A stretch of 64,000 nucleotides of DNA, from contig NZ_CP050265.1 of the NCBI RefSeq assembly GCF_011765465.1, positions 2,447,501 to 2,511,500 of the forward strand, written 5' to 3'. Below the pieces are notes generated by a model. The model had not been told where the DNA came from. It ran no database searches and saw only the letters and a program-made list of their open reading frames with translations. Numbering within the stretch: position 1 is the first letter of the stretch; each line of letters opens with the position of its first letter. This document shows, piece after piece, positions 38,433-47,607 of this stretch. The stretch comes from Erythrobacter sp. Lineage in GTDB: Bacteria > Pseudomonadota > Alphaproteobacteria > Sphingomonadales > Sphingomonadaceae. The position numbers and the translations under genes were made by a program.

Positions 38433-39892
38433 AGCGCCTCCTCCCGCGGAGCCTGTTGGGACAGGTCATGGCAGTGCTCGCGCTCGGCCTGCTGGTCGCG
38501 CAGGCGATCTCCGCGACGCTGCTCTACCGCGCCTCCGAGGAGCGGCGCGAGGCGGCGATCGTCAGTTCGCTCGCCTACCGCCTGATCGCCGAGGCGGGGC
38601 GTTCCGAGGGAGAGCTTGCCGAGCGCGCCGAGCGCCGGACCGCGCGCGCTGCCCGCCGCGCCGAATTGCGCGGCGAACGGCGCGGCCCGCCCGGCCTTGG
38701 CCCCGGCGCGGGCAGGCGCGAAAGCCGGCGGATGCGGATCGGGGCGGAGCGCAGCAGTTCCCCGCCGCTCGGCCCCGGCGAAGCGCGCGAGGCGTCCTAC
38801 GAAGCTTCGCTGCGCGACGTGCTCGCCATGCAGGACATCGCCGCCGGGCGCATTCTCGTCGCCGAACGGCGCGCGGGCGAGGACCCCTTCATCCGCACCC
38901 TCGTCGAACGGCGCCCGCGCCTGCGCTCGCCGGGATGGGAGGACCGCACCATCGTCCTCGCCTCGGTGGAACGACCGGGCGGCGAATGGATCACCGTGCG
39001 CCTGCCCGTGCCCGAGCGTCCGCGCGGCGGCCTTGCGACGATCCTGTTCCAGACCGCGGTCATCTTCGCCGTGCTCGTGCTGCTGCTCTACCTCGTGCTG
39101 CGGCGGCTCACCCGCCCGCTCGCCGCGCTGACCGCGCGCCTTGCGGATTTCTCGCGCGCACCGGGCCGGGCCGAGCCGCTCCCCGAAAGCGGCCCCGCCG
39201 ACACGCGCCGGCTGATCGCGGCCTACAACGCGATGGAAGCGCGCATCGCGGCGCTGATCGATGAAAAGGACGTGATGCTCGGCGCGATCGGGCACGACCT
39301 CAAGACCCCGCTCGCCGCGCTGCGCGTGCGGATCGAGAGCGTGGCCGACGAGGTGCAGCGCGAACGCATGGCGGCGAGCATCGAGGACATCACGGCAACG
39401 CTCGACGACATCCTCGCGCTCGCCCGGATCGGCCATGCGGACGGGGCGGCGGAGCCGGTCGACCTCGCTGCGCTGGCGGGCGCGGTGGTCGAGGAATTCG
39501 AGGATCTCGGCGCACCGGTCGAACTCGCGGAGCCCGAGGGCGCGCCCCGGATCGTCGCGCGCCTGCGCGAGACTTGGGCGAAGCGCGCGCTCAGGAACCT
39601 CGTCTCCAACGCCGTGCGCTACGGCGGCGGGGCGAAAGTGACGCTGCGGCGCGAAGGCGGCGCGGCGGTCATCGCGGTCGAGGACGAGGGGCCGGGCATC
39701 CCGGCCGACAGGATCGAGGCGATGATGGAGCCCTTCGCCCGCGGCGAAGCCTCGCGCAATCGCGCGACCGGCGGGGCGGGGCTCGGCCTGACGCTTGCCC
39801 GCTCTATTGCCGAAGCGGAGGGCGGCTCGCTCTCGCTCGCCAACCGCGCCGAAGGCGGCCTCGTCGCCGAACTGCGCTTCCCGCTCGCCTGA
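38429..39892 (+). CDS. Sensor histidine kinase paired with the OmpR regulator
   Basis: This 487-residue membrane kinase starts with GTG at 38429, overlapping the regulator stop. Two membrane segments (about residues 9-30 and 200-222) bracket a periplasmic region with an Arg/Ala-rich stretch. HAMP (about 222-275) is followed by HisKA, with the phospho-accepting His in GAIGHDLKTPLAALRVRIES (about residue 289). The ATPase domain has NLVSNAVRYGG, EDEGPGIPAD and GGAGLGLTLARSIAEAEGG. It resembles the EnvZ/RstB group. The stop lies at the start of three tandem 15-base copies. Confidence 0.92.
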   Translation: MKRLLPRSLLGQVMAVLALGLLVAQAISATLLYRASEERREAAIVSSLAYRLIAEAGRSEGELAERAERRTARAARRAELRGERRGPPGLGPGAGRRESRRMRIGAERSSSPPLGPGEAREASYEASLRDVLAMQDIAAGRILVAERRAGEDPFIRTLVERRPRLRSPGWEDRTIVLASVERPGGEWITVRLPVPERPRGGLATILFQTAVIFAVLVLLLYLVLRRLTRPLAALTARLADFSRAPGRAEPLPESGPADTRRLIAAYNAMEARIAALIDEKDVMLGAIGHDLKTPLAALRVRIESVADEVQRERMAASIEDITATLDDILALARIGHADGAAEPVDLAALAGAVVEEFEDLGAPVELAEPEGAPRIVARLRETWAKRALRNLVSNAVRYGGGAKVTLRREGGAAVIAVEDEGPGIPADRIEAMMEPFARGEASRNRATGGAGLGLTLARSIAEAEGGSLSLANRAEGGLVAELRFPLA

Positions 39893-39934
39893 GCTTGCGG
39901 GGCGTGAGCTTGCGGGGCGTGAGCTTGCGGGGTT
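39890..39934. repeat. Three tandem 15-bp copies starting at the kinase stop codon
   Basis: TGAGCTTGCGGGGCG occurs at 39890 and 39905, and a third copy with two end changes at 39920. Because the unit is 15 bases, each copy repeats the in-frame TGA, giving three successive stops. Confidence 0.9.
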
Positions 39935-39959
39935 GGGCGGGCTTGCTAAGTCACCTTTC

Positions 39960-41567
39960 ATGAAGGCGGCCCTGTCCTGGCTGGCGCGCACCGCCGTGCT
40001 CTATGTCCTGCTCGCGCTGGCGATCGGGCTTGCGCTGCTGGTCCCGTCCGACCTTGCGGGCGATCTCGCGCGCGAGACGGCGAGCGGGGAGGAAGTGGCC
40101 GCCGAAATCGCGCAGGCCCGCGAGGACGCGCAGGCCCGGCTCGAAGCCAGCGCGGATGCCATCGCCGCGCTGCCGCTCGACGCGCTGGACGCCCGCGCGG
40201 GCGCACTGGTCGCGCGGCGCGAGGAACTGCGCCGGGAAATCGACCGGCTCGATGGCGGCTTCCTGTCCACCTACCGCCCCTCGCGCGTGGTCGCGCGCAA
40301 GCGCGCGGAACTCGAACTCGCGCTGGTGGTGGGCGAACTCGATCTGATCGAAGCCGCGCGCGAGCCACGGGCGGCCTTCGAGGAGGCGCGTCGCTATCTC
40401 GAGGCCAACCCGCGAATGCCGACCGAGGCGGCGATCGCCGCCGCGCGGACCCGCTGTGCGCGAAACCGCCGGGCGCTCGCCGAATTCGAGGCCCGCTGGG
40501 AAATCGAGCAGCGCGCACGCGAAGCCCTGCGCTCGGAAGAGAGCACCTTGAGGGACGCGGTGCGCGATGCCTGCAAGACCGCGGACCGCCTCGCCGCGCG
40601 GCGCGCCCGCGCGCTGGACGCGGCGCAAAAGGCGCGCGCGGCGCGCGATGCGCTGGCCGGGCTGGCCGCCCCCGTGCTGCCCGAAGAGGAGCCGGGCGCG
40701 ATGACGCGGACCCTGCTGCGAGACATCCTCTTCAAAGCCTTTTACGCGCTGCTCGCGATCCTGCTCGTGCCGCCCGCGATCCGGGTCGTGCTCTACCACG
40801 TCCTCGCCCCGTGGGCCGCGCGCCGCCCCCCGATGCGCTTCCGCAAGCCGGAGGGCGCGCCCGCCTTCCCGCCTGCCGAGCCGAGCCGCGTGAGCCTCGC
40901 GCTGACGCTCGGCGAAGGCGAGGAGGCGCTGGTTCGGCAGGACTACCTGCAGTCCTCCTCGCTGAGGGGCGAAAAGCGCACCCGCTGGCTGCTCGACACC
41001 GGCCATCCCATCGCCAGTTTCGTCAGCGGGATGCGCTTCCTCACCGCCGTCAGCGGGGCGGGCGAGGAGGTGCTCGTGTCGGCGGTGAAGGATCCGCTTG
41101 CCGAACTCGCCCTGCTAGAGATTCCGTCGGGCGGCGCGGCGGTCGTGCGCCCCAGCGCGCTCGCTGGCCTCGTCCAGCGGCAGGGCGAACCGGTCCGCAT
41201 CACGACCCGCTGGCGATTGTTCTCGCTTCCCGCATGGCTGACCTTCCAGCTGCGCTATCTCGTCTTCCACGGCCCGGCGAAGCTGGTGCTGAAAGGCGGG
41301 CGCGGCGTGCGCATCGAACCGGCGGCGCGCGGGCGGATCGTCGGGCAGGGCCAGCTCATCGGCTTCTCGACCGACTGCGCCTATTCGGTCATCCGCACCG
41401 AGACGTTCTGGCCCTATTTCTTCGGGATCGAGCCGCTGCTCAAGGACCGGGTCGAGGAGGGCCACGGCGTGCTGCTGGTCGAGGAAGCCCCGCTCGCCGG
41501 GCGCAGCGGCATCAGGCGCTCCTTCGAGGGCGCTTTCGACGCGGCGCTCAAGCTGTTCGGGATCTAG
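39960..41567 (+). CDS. Hypothetical coiled-coil membrane protein with possible AIM24-like C-terminus
   Basis: I do not recognise this 535-residue protein with certainty. Residues 5-27 form a membrane segment. Residues 40-240 are long helices rich in Ala, Arg and Glu (coiled-coil-like), with two cysteines (TRCARNRR and DACKTADR). A second membrane segment covers about 255-280 (ILFKAFYALLAILLVPPAIRVVL). The C-terminal ~230 residues are beta-rich; RQDYLQSSSLRGEKRTRWLL, RGRIVGQGQLIGFSTDCAYS and GIEPLLKDRVEEGHGVLLVE resemble the repeated beta layout of AIM24/TRAP-like domains, but this is a weak match. The coiled coil would sit in the periplasm. It directly follows the kinase and converges on the HerA-like gene. 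Confidence 0.6.
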   Translation: MKAALSWLARTAVLYVLLALAIGLALLVPSDLAGDLARETASGEEVAAEIAQAREDAQARLEASADAIAALPLDALDARAGALVARREELRREIDRLDGGFLSTYRPSRVVARKRAELELALVVGELDLIEAAREPRAAFEEARRYLEANPRMPTEAAIAAARTRCARNRRALAEFEARWEIEQRAREALRSEESTLRDAVRDACKTADRLAARRARALDAAQKARAARDALAGLAAPVLPEEEPGAMTRTLLRDILFKAFYALLAILLVPPAIRVVLYHVLAPWAARRPPMRFRKPEGAPAFPPAEPSRVSLALTLGEGEEALVRQDYLQSSSLRGEKRTRWLLDTGHPIASFVSGMRFLTAVSGAGEEVLVSAVKDPLAELALLEIPSGGAAVVRPSALAGLVQRQGEPVRITTRWRLFSLPAWLTFQLRYLVFHGPAKLVLKGGRGVRIEPAARGRIVGQGQLIGFSTDCAYSVIRTETFWPYFFGIEPLLKDRVEEGHGVLLVEEAPLAGRSGIRRSFEGAFDAALKLFGI

Positions 41568-41571
41568 CGCC

Positions 41572-43146
41572 CTAGCGCATCAGCCCGCCGATGAGGTTAC
41601 GCACGAAGCGCCCGGCGATGGGTCCGGCAAGATCGGTCGCGATCGAGCCCGCCGCCGAGGTAATGCCCGAGGCGACCGGGTTCGCGCGGCTCTTCTTGCC
41701 CAGCACTTTCGAGGCCGCCATGCCCGCAAGCCCGCCTGCGGCGACCTTGGTCCCGCGCGAAATCGCCTTTTCCCAGATCGAAGGGCTCTTGCGCGCGCGC
41801 TTCCTCACTTCCTCCTCGCCCTGTTCGGCGACTTCCTCGGCAGTGGCGGCGGCATCCTCTGCCTTCGCGAGCAGGACTTCCTCGGCGCTTTCCCGGTCCA
41901 CCGCCTCGTCGTATTTCCCGGCAAGCGGGCTGACCGACTGGATGATCGCGCGCTCCTTGTCGCTTACGGGGCCGAGGCGCGAGCGCGGCGGCTTGATGAG
42001 AGTGCGCTGGACCACGCTGGGCGCGCCGTCCTCGTCGAGCGTCGAGACGAGCGCTTCGCCCACCTTCAGCTCGGTGATGACCTGTTCGGTGTCGAGTTCC
42101 TCGTTGATGCGGAACGTCTCCGCCGCCGCGCGAATCGCGCGCTGGTCGCGCTTGGTAAAGGCGCGCAGAGCGTGCTGGACGCGGTTGCCCAATTGCCCTG
42201 CGACCTCCTCGGGAATGTCGATCGGGTTCTGCGTCACGAAGAACACGCCCACGCCCTTGGACCGGATCAGGCGCACGACCTGCTCGATCTTGTCCTGCAG
42301 CGCGTCGGGTGCGTCGTCGAACAGCAGGTGCGCCTCGTCGAAGAAGAACACGAGGCTGGGCTTTTCGGGATCGCCGACTTCGGGCAGGCTCTCGAACAGT
42401 TCGGCGAGCAGCCAGAGCAGGAAGGTCGCGTAGAGTTTCGGGCTGCGCATCAGCCGGTCGGCGGCAAGCACGTTGACGAAGCCGCGCCCGTTCTCGTCGA
42501 GCTTCAGGAAATCGTCGATTTCGAGCGCCGGCTCGCCGAAGAAATGGTCCGCCCCCTGCGCCTCGAAACTCAGCAATTGCCGCTGGATCGCCCCGACCGA
42601 CTGGCGCGAGACATTGCCGTACTTGCCCGACAGTTCGGAGGCGTTCTCGTTCGCCCATTGCAGCAGCGCGGTGAGGTCGCCGAAATCGAGCAGCAGCAGC
42701 CCGTTCTCGTCGGCATGGCGAAAGACGATCTGCAGGACGCCTTCCTGCGTGTCGTTGAGGTCCAGCAGCCGCGCGAGCAACAGCGGGCCCATCTCGGAAA
42801 TCGTCGTGCGGATGGGGTGGCCCTGTTCGCCGTAAAGATCCCAGAAGATCACCGGGTTGTCGGAATAGGCATAGTCGTCCATGCCCAGCTCCTTCGCCCG
42901 GCCCTCCAGCTTGTCGGCGTGCTTGAAGGTGGGCGAGCCCGGCATGGCGATGCCCGACAAATCGCCCTTCACGTCGGCGACGAAGACCGGGACGCCTTCC
43001 TTGGAAAAGCTTTCGGCAAGCCCCTGCAGCGTCACCGTCTTGCCCGTGCCGGTCGCCCCGGCGATCAGGCCGTGCCGGTTGGCCCGCGACAGCGCGAGGT
43101 GCTGGTCCTCGCCATTGCCGCCCAGTCCCAGGAAAATCTCGCCCAT
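41572..43146 (-). CDS. HerA-like ATPase (DUF853 helicase family)
   Basis: This 524-residue P-loop ATPase of the HerA/FtsK superfamily has Walker [13 protein letters not shown] (about residues 29-40), [13 protein letters not shown], Walker [15 protein letters not shown] (about 255-268) and sensor [20 protein letters not shown]. This form belongs to the DUF853 group, whose role is not settled; DNA pumping or repair is only suggested. The C-terminal tail (about 440-524) is Ala/Gly-rich with a lysine patch and may associate with membranes or partners. No NurA-like nuclease lies beside it. Confidence 0.88.
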   Translation of the reverse strand: MGEIFLGLGGNGEDQHLALSRANRHGLIAGATGTGKTVTLQGLAESFSKEGVPVFVADVKGDLSGIAMPGSPTFKHADKLEGRAKELGMDDYAYSDNPVIFWDLYGEQGHPIRTTISEMGPLLLARLLDLNDTQEGVLQIVFRHADENGLLLLDFGDLTALLQWANENASELSGKYGNVSRQSVGAIQRQLLSFEAQGADHFFGEPALEIDDFLKLDENGRGFVNVLAADRLMRSPKLYATFLLWLLAELFESLPEVGDPEKPSLVFFFDEAHLLFDDAPDALQDKIEQVVRLIRSKGVGVFFVTQNPIDIPEEVAGQLGNRVQHALRAFTKRDQRAIRAAAETFRINEELDTEQVITELKVGEALVSTLDEDGAPSVVQRTLIKPPRSRLGPVSDKERAIIQSVSPLAGKYDEAVDRESAEEVLLAKAEDAAATAEEVAEQGEEEVRKRARKSPSIWEKAISRGTKVAAGGLAGMAASKVLGKKSRANPVASGITSAAGSIATDLAGPIAGRFVRNLIGGLMR

Positions 43147-43286
43147 CGCGCGCCCGTGCCCCCTTGCCGCCATTCGCCTCGTCGCTTCCGGTTTGGAAGC
43201 CCGGCGCGCGCCGGTCAAGCATTGGGGGGCAGGCTTCCCGCCGCAAGCACTCGACTTGGGCCGCGTATCGGTTAAGGCAGGAGGCA

Positions 43287-45116
43287 ATGGGAGAGCCCAC
43301 GCCATATGTCCTGCTCGACGACGCGCGCGATCCCGCCGGGGACGGCGCGCGCGCCCCGGCCGACGCGCTGCTCTACGAGGCTCCGCGCGCGGTCTTTCGC
43401 GCGATGCGGCCCGAGGACGTCGGGGCGACGCTCGAGGCCGCCGATGCCGCGCGGCGTGAGGAGGGCGGGACGCTCGCCGGATACATTGCTTACGAGGCGG
43501 GCCTCGCGCTCGAGCCGAAGCTGGCGGAGCTCGCCGCCGCGCGCAGCGGGGCCGCCGGGCCGCTCGTCTGGCTCGGCCTGTTCGATGCGCCGCAGCGGAT
43601 CGCCGCCGCCGACGTGCCCGGCTGGCTCGAAGCGCGGCGCGAGGGGGGCGAGGCGCGGATCGGCCCGCTCGACCCGCAAGTGTCCCCCGGCGGTTACGCA
43701 GCCGCCTTCGCCGCGCTGCAGGAAAAAATCGCCGCGGGCGACATCTACCAGGCGAACCTCACCTACCCGCTCGCGGGCTCCTTTCGCGGCGACCCGGTCG
43801 CGCTCTACGCCGCGCTCCGCCCGGCGGCGGCGGCGGGCTATGGCGGGCTGGTGTTCGACGGCTCGCACTGGCTTTTGAGCTTCTCGCCCGAACTCTTCGT
43901 CGCGCTCGACGGGCGGAGCGCGAAGGTCAAGCCGATGAAAGGCACGCGCCCGCGCTCCGCCGACCCCGCCGAAGACGCGGCGCTGGCGGGCGAACTCGCG
44001 CAATCGGTCAAGGACCGCGCGGAAAACCTGATGATCGTCGACCTGATGCGAAACGACTTGTCGCGCGTTGCCGTGCCGGGAAGCGTGCGGGTCGATGCGC
44101 CCTTCACGGTCGAAAGCTATCCGACGGTGCACCAGATGGTCTCCGGCGTGCGTGCGGAGCTTGCCGAGGGCAAGGGCGCGATGGACCTCGTGCGGGCGCT
44201 GTTCCCCTGCGGCTCGATCACCGGCGCGCCCAAGATCCGGGCGATGGAACTGCTGGGTGAAGTCGAGCGCGACGCGCGCGGACCCTATTGCGGGGCCGTC
44301 GGGCGGATCGATGCGGACGGCAGCGCCGCCTTCAACGTCGCGATCCGCACGCTGCGTCTGACCCCGGTCGAGAACGGGCAGGGCGACGCGGTGCTTGGCG
44401 TCGGCTCTGCCATCGTCGCCGACAGCGAGGCGCTTGCCGAACGCCGCGAATGCGAGATCAAGGCGGGCTTCGCGCGCCGCGCTGCGCCGGGCCTGACGGG
44501 GCCTTCCTGCGACCTCATAGAGACGATGCGATTCGAGCCCGAAAGCGGCATCGCCCTCCTCGAAAAGCACCTCGCCCGGATGAAACGGAGCGCGGGAGAA
44601 CTGGGCTTTTCCTTCGACCGCCACGCAGCGCGCAACCAGATCCAGGCGCTGTGCTTCGAACTGGAGGAGCCGGCCAAACTGCGCCTGCTCGCCTCGCGCT
44701 CCGGGGCGATCGCGCTCGAAACCGCACCCCTGCCCGAAGAGCGCACCGAGCCGCTGGACGCTGTCGCCCTGCCGCTGCCGGTCGATCCATCGGACTGGCG
44801 GCTGCGGCACAAGACCTCGGACCGCGGCTTCTACGAGGAAGGGCTGGAGGCGGCGCGCGCAATGGGCGCGGGCGAATGCCTCTTCGTGCGCGAGGACGGC
44901 CTTGTGACCGAGGGCTGCTTCACCAATGTCTTTCTCGAACGCGGCGGAGTGCTCCTCACTCCGCCCGCCTCGCTGGGCCTGCTGCCGGGCGTGCTGCGCG
45001 AACAATTGATCGAGGAAAGCCGCGCGCGCGAGGCGGAGGTGACGCTGGACGATCTTGCCGACGGTTTCTTCCTCGGCAACGCGGTGCGCGGGCTTTTCCC
45101 GGCGAAGTTCACGTGA
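43287..45116 (+). CDS. pabB: Fused aminodeoxychorismate synthase component I / aminodeoxychorismate lyase
   Basis: This 609-residue fusion makes p-aminobenzoate for folate. The N-terminal ~400 residues are PabB, of the TrpE-like chorismate-binding family: [63 protein letters not shown]. The C-terminal ~200 residues are PabC, a fold-IV PLP lyase with catalytic Lys in [14 protein letters not shown] and [12 protein letters not shown] at the end. One polypeptide would add ammonia to chorismate and then release pyruvate. AGGAGG precedes ATG 43287. The glutamine amidotransferase PabA is not in the window. It overlaps the pseudouridine synthase by GTGA. Confidence 0.93.
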   Translation: MGEPTPYVLLDDARDPAGDGARAPADALLYEAPRAVFRAMRPEDVGATLEAADAARREEGGTLAGYIAYEAGLALEPKLAELAAARSGAAGPLVWLGLFDAPQRIAAADVPGWLEARREGGEARIGPLDPQVSPGGYAAAFAALQEKIAAGDIYQANLTYPLAGSFRGDPVALYAALRPAAAAGYGGLVFDGSHWLLSFSPELFVALDGRSAKVKPMKGTRPRSADPAEDAALAGELAQSVKDRAENLMIVDLMRNDLSRVAVPGSVRVDAPFTVESYPTVHQMVSGVRAELAEGKGAMDLVRALFPCGSITGAPKIRAMELLGEVERDARGPYCGAVGRIDADGSAAFNVAIRTLRLTPVENGQGDAVLGVGSAIVADSEALAERRECEIKAGFARRAAPGLTGPSCDLIETMRFEPESGIALLEKHLARMKRSAGELGFSFDRHAARNQIQALCFELEEPAKLRLLASRSGAIALETAPLPEERTEPLDAVALPLPVDPSDWRLRHKTSDRGFYEEGLEAARAMGAGECLFVREDGLVTEGCFTNVFLERGGVLLTPPASLGLLPGVLREQLIEESRAREAEVTLDDLADGFFLGNAVRGLFPAKFT

Positions 45117-45772
45117 ATATCCCGATCCTCTACGAAGACGCCGAGGCGCTGGTGATCGACAAGCCCGCTGGGCTGCCGGTCGACCGGCCCAAGCGCGGCG
45201 GGCCGTGCCTCGAGGATCGGCTGGACGAATTGAAACTCGGCTTCCAGCGCCCGCCCGTGCCGGTTCACCGGCTCGATACCGACACTTCGGGCTGCCTGCT
45301 GCTCGCGCGCAATCCCAAGGCATTGAAACGCTTCAACCGCGCCTTCGAGGAGCGGCTGGTCGAAAAGACCTATCTCGCCGTGCTCGCCGGGCACCCGCCG
45401 GGCGAAGCGGGAACGGTGGAGCTGGCGCTTTCCAAGATCAGCTCGGCCGAAAAGGGCTGGCGGATGATCGCCGCGAAGAAGGGCAAGAGCGCGATCTCGC
45501 ACTGGGAGCTGGTCATGGCGCTGGGCGATAACAGCCTCATCCGCTTCCGCCCCGAAACCGGGCGCACCCATCAGCTGCGGGTCCATGCGCTGAAGGGCCT
45601 CGGCGCAGCCCTGCTGGGCGATCCTGTCTATGGCGGCGGGCCTGTGCCGGGCGCGGGCCGGACGATGCTCCACGCGGCCAGCATCACCGTCCCGCGCGAG
45701 GGCAAGCCGCCGATCGAGGCGAGAGCACCGCTCCCGGCCGATTTCGCCGCACTGGGCGCGCGCGATGGATGA
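45113..45772 (+). CDS. RluA-family RNA pseudouridine synthase
   Basis: This 219-residue synthase isomerises uridine in rRNA or tRNA. The catalytic motif is HRLDTDTSGCLLLARNP (about residues 43-59), with Asp as nucleophile. VEKTYLAVLAG, IRFRPETGRTHQLRVHALKG and LLGDPVYGGG follow as in RluA/RluC proteins. There is no S4 domain; the short N-terminus resembles RluA or TruC. GTG at 45113 overlaps the pabBC stop, and its 3' end overlaps arfB by eight bases. The target uridine is unknown. Confidence 0.9.
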   Translation: MNIPILYEDAEALVIDKPAGLPVDRPKRGGPCLEDRLDELKLGFQRPPVPVHRLDTDTSGCLLLARNPKALKRFNRAFEERLVEKTYLAVLAGHPPGEAGTVELALSKISSAEKGWRMIAAKKGKSAISHWELVMALGDNSLIRFRPETGRTHQLRVHALKGLGAALLGDPVYGGGPVPGAGRTMLHAASITVPREGKPPIEARAPLPADFAALGARDG

Positions 45773-46181
45773 GGGCTTGCTGGACCGCGCCCATGCGCTT
45801 GCCGAGGAGACGTTCCTCGCGGGCTCCGGGCCGGGCGGGCAGAACGTCAACAAGGTCGCGACCACCGTCCAGCTGCGCGTCAACGTCTACGCCCTGCGCC
45901 TGCCCCCGCCGGTCTTCGCGCGGCTGCGCGAGCTTGCGGGGTCGAAGCTCACGGCCTCGGGCGACCTCCTCATCACCGCGCGCGAGCACCGCACGCAGGA
46001 AGCGAACCGGGCCGAGGCGCGCGACAAGCTCGGCGCCCTGCTCGCAGCGGCGCATCGCCGGCCCAAACGCCGCGCGAAGACCCGGGTAAACCGTGTCGGC
46101 AAGGTCCAGAGGCTCAAGCAGAAGAAGGCGCGCGGGGCGGTCAAGGCGAAGCGCGGCAGGGTCGACCGCTCGGACTGGTGA
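45765..46181 (+). CDS. arfB: Alternative ribosome-rescue peptidyl-tRNA hydrolase ArfB (YaeJ)
   Basis: This 138-residue release-factor-like protein has the GGQ loop in AGSGPGGQNVNKVATTVQLR (about residues 18-37). The C-terminal tail is very rich in Lys and Arg (RRPKRRAKTRVNRVGKVQRL and beyond), as needed to enter the empty mRNA channel. It has no codon-recognition domain, so it frees stalled ribosomes without a stop codon. ATG 45765 lies inside the end of the pseudouridine synthase gene. It is followed by rpmG, so three translation-related genes are neighbours. Confidence 0.93.
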   Translation: MDEGLLDRAHALAEETFLAGSGPGGQNVNKVATTVQLRVNVYALRLPPPVFARLRELAGSKLTASGDLLITAREHRTQEANRAEARDKLGALLAAAHRRPKRRAKTRVNRVGKVQRLKQKKARGAVKAKRGRVDRSDW

Positions 46182-46332
46182 GGCGGCGGGTGCTCGCTTG
46201 ACTTTTCCCCGGGAATCGCCCAATGGCGCGCGTCTGTGAGGCGGCGATCCCCGGTTCGGGCACGCGTCGCCCTTTGTTTTTGGGCCGGTCCGGCGATTCG
46301 GGCAGGTCCCCACCCATCGACAGGATACCGCC

Positions 46333-46500
46333 ATGGCGAAGCCCGCAACCGTCAAGATCAAGCTCGTCTCGACCGAGGGCACGGGCTTCTACTACGTGAC
46401 GAAGAAGAACCCGCGCAACATCACCGAGAAGATGACCTTCCGCAAATACGACCCCGTCGTGCGCAAGCACGTCGAGTTCAAGGAAGCGAAGATCAAGTAA
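46333..46500 (+). CDS. rpmG: 50S ribosomal protein bL33
   Basis: This 55-residue basic protein begins [20 protein letters not shown] and has YVTKKNPRN and [19 protein letters not shown], the standard bL33 sequence. It lacks the CxxC zinc-binding pairs, so it is the zinc-independent form. It is a separate gene 151 bases after arfB. A TTGACT hexamer at about 46197 could be its promoter -35, but the matching -10 is poor. Confidence 0.95.
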   Translation: MAKPATVKIKLVSTEGTGFYYVTKKNPRNITEKMTFRKYDPVVRKHVEFKEAKIK

Positions 46501-46584
46501 GCGCGGGCCGGCGATCATCGCCCGCCTCTTGCGTCCTTGCGCAGTTCACGCCCGGTTCAATGCCCCGGCCCTAGTCCGCGAGGC

Positions 46585-47262
46585 ATGATGGACTTCTCTC
46601 CGACCCGTTTTCCCATGCGCGCCCGGCTGATGGCCGGCGCGTTCGCGCTCGGCCTGGCCGGGACGCTGCCCCTTGCCGCACCGCTCACGCCGCCGGCGCA
46701 GGCACAGGAAGCCACCGGGAGCATCGACGCGGCGGTGCGCGCGCTGCGCGGCATTTCGACCATGCGCGCCGACTTCACCCAGATCGACCGCGAAGGCCGC
46801 CGGGTGGCGGGCACGATGACCCTGAAGCGCCCCGGCAAGATCCGGTTCGATTACGGCGAGGATTCCGATTTCCTCGTCGTGTCGAACGGCAAGTCGCTCT
46901 ACGTCGTCGATTACGAGGTCAACCAGGTCGAACGCTACCCGATCAAGCGTTCGCCATTGGGCGCCCTGCTCGATCCCTCGCGCGACGTTGCGAAATACGG
47001 CAAGCTCGTCCCCACGATGCGCGACGACGTGCTGAGCATCGAGGTGCGCGATCCCTCGCGCCCAGAATTCGGCGTCATCACCATGATCTTCGTGAAGAAC
47101 GGCCGCGCGCCGGCCGGGTGGGAACTGAACAGCTGGGTCGCGCTCGACGCGCAGAACCATCGCACGACGGTGCGCCTGTCGAATCATCGCTATGGCCTGT
47201 CGGTCGCGGAAAGCACCTTCGATTTCGACGATCCGCGCCGGACAAGTCGTCGCCCACGCTGA
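46585..47262 (+). CDS. LolA-like outer-membrane lipoprotein carrier protein
   Basis: This 225-residue periplasmic protein has a signal peptide (LMAGAFALGLAGTLPLAAPL ... AQAQ). The mature part starts with helices and then ISTMRADFTQIDREGRRVAG, TMTLKRPGKIRFDY, VSNGKSLYVVDYEVNQVERY and PLGALLDPSRDVAKY, the pattern of LolA. LolA ferries lipoproteins from LolCDE to the outer membrane; the abundance of lipoproteins nearby fits. The start is uncertain (46585, 46588 or 46615). The C-terminus is basic (RRTSRRPR). Confidence 0.85.
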   Translation: MMDFSPTRFPMRARLMAGAFALGLAGTLPLAAPLTPPAQAQEATGSIDAAVRALRGISTMRADFTQIDREGRRVAGTMTLKRPGKIRFDYGEDSDFLVVSNGKSLYVVDYEVNQVERYPIKRSPLGALLDPSRDVAKYGKLVPTMRDDVLSIEVRDPSRPEFGVITMIFVKNGRAPAGWELNSWVALDAQNHRTTVRLSNHRYGLSVAESTFDFDDPRRTSRRPR

Positions 47263-47439
47263 ACGGGTGGTCGGCGCGCGGTTGTAGAAATGCGACAAAC
47301 CTAGGCGCTCGTTCATTTACCCGAAAGCCATCCTGGCGTATTCGGGTTCTCGACAAGACGGCTGAAGGCGGGTTTCCCCCCTGTTGCCCTCCCTTCGCGA
47401 AGGCCGGCTTGCACAAGCGTGACGAACGCTCACAAGGAA

Positions 47440-47474
47440 CCCTCGACCCATCGCCCCCGGGTCGGGGGTTTTTG
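47440..47474 (+). terminator. Strong intrinsic terminator
   Basis: CCCTCGACCC (47440-47449) pairs with GGGTCGGGGG (47459-47468), with one G-U pair and a nine-base loop, followed by TTTTT and more T-rich sequence. It is read on the plus strand, 178 bases after the LolA-like gene. Confidence 0.85.
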
Positions 47475-47484
47475 TGTTTTGTTT

Positions 47485-47573
47485 GCGCAGCGCATCCGCG
47501 CTGCGATTTCCTCGGCCCTTACGGGCCTGCGGGCGGGCGGTCGCCCTTGCGGCCCTTCGGGCCGGATCAGCGC
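47485..47573 (+). repeat. Four-hairpin structured intergenic repeat, copy 2
   Basis: Hairpin A is GCAGCG-CATCCG-CGCTGC (47487-47504). After the linker GATTTCCTC, hairpin B is GGCCC-TTAC-GGGCC (47514-47527). Constant TGCGGGC leads to hairpin C, GGGC-GGTC-GCCC (47535-47546). TTGC leads to hairpin D, GGCCC-TTC-GGGCC (47551-47563), and the end is GGATCAGCGC. Every stem differs from copy 1 yet remains paired. Confidence 0.85.
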
Positions 47574-47607
47574 AACTCGCTAACGGCGAGCGAGTGGTCC
47601 GTGCGCC

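Larger units (their letters stand above)
47263..47607. other. Gene-free stretch with terminator and structured repeat
   Basis: No coding frame in this 345-base gap is convincing. About 47263-47439 holds no recognised element, though hairpins such as TTCGCGAA (near 47394) are present. A strong terminator lies at 47440-47474 and a four-hairpin repeat at 47485-47573. The 178 bases between lolA and the terminator could be a long 3' UTR or a small RNA. Confidence 0.5.

Noticed and set aside
46197..46226. Promoter for rpmG
   Set aside because: TTGACT is a fair -35 but the hexamer 17 bases later, CAATGG, is a poor -10; not listed as a feature.
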